From NCBI GenBank assembly GCA_000023185.1, contig CP001623.1:124001-188000 (forward strand): a DNA stretch of 64,000 nucleotides, read 5' to 3'. Below are positions 61,726 to 64,000 of this stretch, piece by piece. Made by a program: the position numbers and the translations under genes. The number at the start of each line of letters is the position of its first letter. The first letter of the stretch is position 1. Source of the stretch: Rhizobium leguminosarum bv. trifolii WSM1325. GTDB lineage: Bacteria > Pseudomonadota > Alphaproteobacteria > Rhizobiales > Rhizobiaceae. The notes beneath the pieces were generated by a model. That model ran no database searches, was not told where the DNA came from, and worked only from the letters and a program-made list of their open reading frames with translations.

Positions 61726-63612
61726 GTGAATGGCATCTGGACGCAATTCGGTGGCAACCTGTCATTCGTGTGCCTGGCGATTTCGCTCTGGGCGCATTTC
61801 TCGATCCAATTTCAGCGTCGTTCGGTCACACAGGAAAAAATCGCCTTCGGAATCATAGCCGGCGGCGCCTCCATCGGCTCCATATTGCTGGCCGTCGAAG
61901 TCAATCCCGGCATTTATATCGACATCCGCTTTTCGCCGCTTGCTTTGGCGGGCATGTTCGGCGGACCGATCGCGGCCGCCTTTGCGGCGTCGCTGGCGAT
62001 AGTCTTCCGCTTCTGGGTCGGCGGCGCGGCAATGATCGACGGTCTGATCGCAATTGCTGTCGCGACCGGTATCGGCCTGGCTGCCAACGTCTGGATCCGC
62101 AAGAGATCTCCCGAGCTCATAGACGTTGCGCTGCTGAGCCTCGCGCTCGGCGGCGCACTTATTGTTTTGATGGCGGTGCTTCCCACCCTGGTCCACGCCC
62201 GCGTATTGGCCATCATCGGTCTGCCGATGACGGTATTGAACTGCCTGGCGACGGTGCTGTGTGGTTTCGTTCTGTTGAAGACGCAACAATGGGAGCTGGA
62301 GCGAAGCATCCTGGTGACCGCATTTTCGCAGTCGCCCGATTATCTCTACGTGAAGGACCGAAACAGCCGGTTCATCACCGTCAACGAAAATATGATCCGC
62401 CTTTTTCGTTTCAGAACCACGGCGGAGATGACCGGATTGTCGGATTTCAATCTTATCTCGCGGCCGCGCGCCGAAGAATTTTATTATCTCGAACAACAGG
62501 TCATGGACACCGGGGTGCCCCTGATCGACTCCGTCGAGCGTGTCGAAGACAGATACCTGCTCGCCTCCAAGGTGCCGCTGAAGGATAGGCAGGGACGGGT
62601 GATCGGCCTGGCCGGCGTCACGCGTGACGTGACGGAGCGGACTGCTCTGGAGCGGGAATTGCGCAAGAGCAAGAACCTGCTGTCACATGCGATGGCCGGC
62701 ATGTCCGATGGCATCGCCATGTACGACAGCAAGGGTTTTCTGGTTTTTTGCAACGACCAGTATCGCGCCGCCTTTCCGCTATCCGGAGACGCCCGCGTGG
62801 TTGGCGCTCATATCAGCGACATCCTTCGTCGCGTTGCCGAAACCGGCGAGCGCACGGGTATCCCGGACGCTGACCGCGAAGAGTGGATCAGGTCCGTCAG
62901 TGCGACGTTGCACAGCAACAAGGACGAAGAGGTTCAGCTTCACAACGGCGACTGGCGCAGCATCCGGACGAGGTTAGCGGAAGACGGCACGGCGATGGCC
63001 GTTGTCTCCGACATCACGGCGACCAAGCAGGCGGAAATCGCCCTCCGGCTGTCGGCGGAGCAGCTGAAGTCCCTCGCCGAGACCGACGGGCTCACCGGCA
63101 TGGTCAACCGCCGGGCCTTCGACGAGGCTTTCGCCCGCGAGACCGCAGGCAGCGCCAGGAAAAACACGCCGTTCAGCCTTCTGATGGTCGATATCGACCG
63201 CTTCAAGGCCTATAACGACACCTATGGTCATCCCGCCGGGGACCAATGCCTGCGTGTCGTCAGCAGGTGTCTTCGCCAGTCCGTAAGCCGCCCGGCCGAC
63301 ATCGTCGCACGCTACGGCGGAGAGGAATTCGTGGTTCTGCTGCCTGCAACCAGTGCGAAGGGGGCGATGATCGTTGCCGAACAGTTCGCACGTCTCCTAA
63401 GCCAGGAAAATATCGTTCATACCGGCAGCGAATTCGGCCGGGTGACCGCCAGCATCGGCATATCCTGTGCGACGGGAGCCACCTTGAGGATCAACCCGAA
63501 CCGCCTCCTGAGCGAGGCCGATGCCGCGCTCTACGACGCCAAGACTCAAGGCCGCAATCGCATCCTGGCACATTCGCCCGAGGAGCGGCACGCCATCAAG
63601 GACGTTGGTTAG
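61726..63612 (+). CDS. Diguanylate cyclase with 5TMR sensor and two PAS domains
   Basis: From GTG 61726 (GGAAGGTGGA upstream) the product has 628 residues; ATG 61684 would add 14 residues without a ribosome site. The N-terminal five or six membrane segments carry the 5TMR_LYT pattern (MFGGPIAAAFAASLAI). Two PAS domains follow (about 195-310 and 325-430), then GGDEF (about 460-620) with an active RYGGEEF and the inhibitory RxxD site (RPAD five residues before it). It makes cyclic di-GMP in response to an unknown signal. It is next to the aromatic operon but has its own promoter region. Confidence 0.9.
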   Translation: MNGIWTQFGGNLSFVCLAISLWAHFSIQFQRRSVTQEKIAFGIIAGGASIGSILLAVEVNPGIYIDIRFSPLALAGMFGGPIAAAFAASLAIVFRFWVGGAAMIDGLIAIAVATGIGLAANVWIRKRSPELIDVALLSLALGGALIVLMAVLPTLVHARVLAIIGLPMTVLNCLATVLCGFVLLKTQQWELERSILVTAFSQSPDYLYVKDRNSRFITVNENMIRLFRFRTTAEMTGLSDFNLISRPRAEEFYYLEQQVMDTGVPLIDSVERVEDRYLLASKVPLKDRQGRVIGLAGVTRDVTERTALERELRKSKNLLSHAMAGMSDGIAMYDSKGFLVFCNDQYRAAFPLSGDARVVGAHISDILRRVAETGERTGIPDADREEWIRSVSATLHSNKDEEVQLHNGDWRSIRTRLAEDGTAMAVVSDITATKQAEIALRLSAEQLKSLAETDGLTGMVNRRAFDEAFARETAGSARKNTPFSLLMVDIDRFKAYNDTYGHPAGDQCLRVVSRCLRQSVSRPADIVARYGGEEFVVLLPATSAKGAMIVAEQFARLLSQENIVHTGSEFGRVTASIGISCATGATLRINPNRLLSEADAALYDAKTQGRNRILAHSPEERHAIKDVG

Positions 63613-63694
63613 ATTGAATCCTTGATAGGTTTTTCCTATCGAGCCATCGCGCGTGCGCCCTTGATGTTTTCCCCGCTTCGACAATACAGGGCGC

Positions 63695-64000
63695 ATGGAC
63701 ACAAAATTCATTGGTAAGAAGTCGGCAGCAGCCGGGGGCTGGGGCGCTTTGAAGAGCTGCGGCAAGCGCTTGCTGCAAAGCGGCATGCCGATTTCAGGGG
63801 CGCGGACGATGCTGAAGGCGAACCAGCCGGATGGGTTCGACTGCCCGGGCTGCGCCTGGGGCGATCCCGAGCACGGATCGTCGTTCGAGTTCTGCGAGAA
63901 CGGCGTGAAGGCCGTCGCCTGGGAGGCGACGGAAAAGCGGGCAACGCCCGCCTTCTTCGGGGAAAGGACTGTATCGCAGCTTCGCCAGTTGACGGACTAT
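63695..64000 (+). CDS. FdhF/YdeP-family molybdopterin oxidoreductase, N-terminal part (cut by window edge)
   Basis: The 102 visible residues from ATG 63695 include AAGGWGALKSCGKRLL and the DGFDCPGCAWGDPEHGSSFEFCENG block typical of the YdeP group of formate-dehydrogenase-like enzymes. The CPGC and FEFC cysteines correspond to the 4Fe-4S cluster region at the N-terminus. The gene continues past the right edge. Function is not established for the YdeP group; an acid-resistance or formate-related role has been suggested. Confidence 0.8.
   Translation, partial: MDTKFIGKKSAAAGGWGALKSCGKRLLQSGMPISGARTMLKANQPDGFDCPGCAWGDPEHGSSFEFCENGVKAVAWEATEKRATPAFFGERTVSQLRQLTDY

Overview
The window looks like an accessory stretch of a fast-growing alphaproteobacterial rhizobium (Rhizobium leguminosarum/etli type). 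The coding is GC-rich and dense, many genes are coupled through ATGA start/stop overlaps, there are many GntR, Lrp, AraC and MarR regulators next to solute importers, and the gene content is aimed at plant-derived compounds. I see no rRNA, tRNA, CRISPR array, phage or complete insertion sequence. Whether this is chromosome or megaplasmid cannot be told from the sequence. Protein family names come from recognising sequence and context; no database search was run.

Layout. (1) 1-10471: a D-apiose/D-apionate catabolic locus on the minus strand. It holds a lactonase (cut by the left edge), a Gfo/Idh/MocA dehydrogenase, an RbsABC-like importer with its DUF2291 lipoprotein, an NAD-binding oxidoisomerase, a DUF1537-type kinase and a RuBisCO-like protein, with a divergent GntR/FadR regulator. 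(2) 10472-14498: a small secreted protein with a possible general-stress promoter, a degraded DUF6894 remnant, a Crp/Fnr regulator and a PAS-PAS-HisKA_2 kinase. (3) 14441-22614: plus-strand sugar-acid type loci: FadR-like regulator, three-gene TRAP transporter, L-idonate/sorbitol-type dehydrogenase, second GntR regulator, DapA-family aldolase/dehydratase and FAD oxidoreductase. (4) 22710-25713: a dadR/dadX/dadA alanine catabolic set, then an AraC regulator. (5) 26893-33948: amino-acid/amide region: two metallo-amidohydrolases coupled to diaminopropionate ammonia-lyase with a divergent Lrp regulator, then an omega-amino acid:pyruvate aminotransferase with a divergent XRE-cupin regulator, and a ProC-like reductase. 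(6) 34262-36760: an orphan TadG/TadE/TadE trio. (7) 36874-40386: an ECF sigma operon with a cupredoxin and a DUF4142 protein, a DUF488 gene and an unrecognised secreted protein.

(8) 40510-50235: an eight-gene minus-strand operon, aldehyde dehydrogenase - Tat-exported binding protein - two ABC ATPases - two permeases - coniferyl-alcohol-dehydrogenase-like SDR - second aldehyde dehydrogenase, with a divergent AraC regulator. (9) 50477-55403: a PhoP/PhoQ-like system behind two Asp/Gly-rich exported proteins, and a class III nucleotide cyclase. (10) 55528-61272: a MarR regulator divergent from feruloyl-CoA synthetase, hydroxycinnamoyl-CoA hydratase-lyase, aryl-alcohol dehydrogenase and coniferyl-aldehyde dehydrogenase. 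(11) 61726-64000: a 5TM-PAS-PAS-GGDEF protein and the start of an FdhF/YdeP-type molybdopterin oxidoreductase cut by the right edge.

Together, regions 8 and 10 can be read as one split funnel: coniferyl alcohol to coniferaldehyde to ferulate to feruloyl-CoA to vanillin to vanillate, with a dedicated importer. Region 1 supplies a complete-looking path from apiose (a sugar of plant pectin and flavonoid glycosides) toward central metabolism through a RuBisCO-like enzyme. The genes therefore suggest a rhizosphere or plant-tissue lifestyle.
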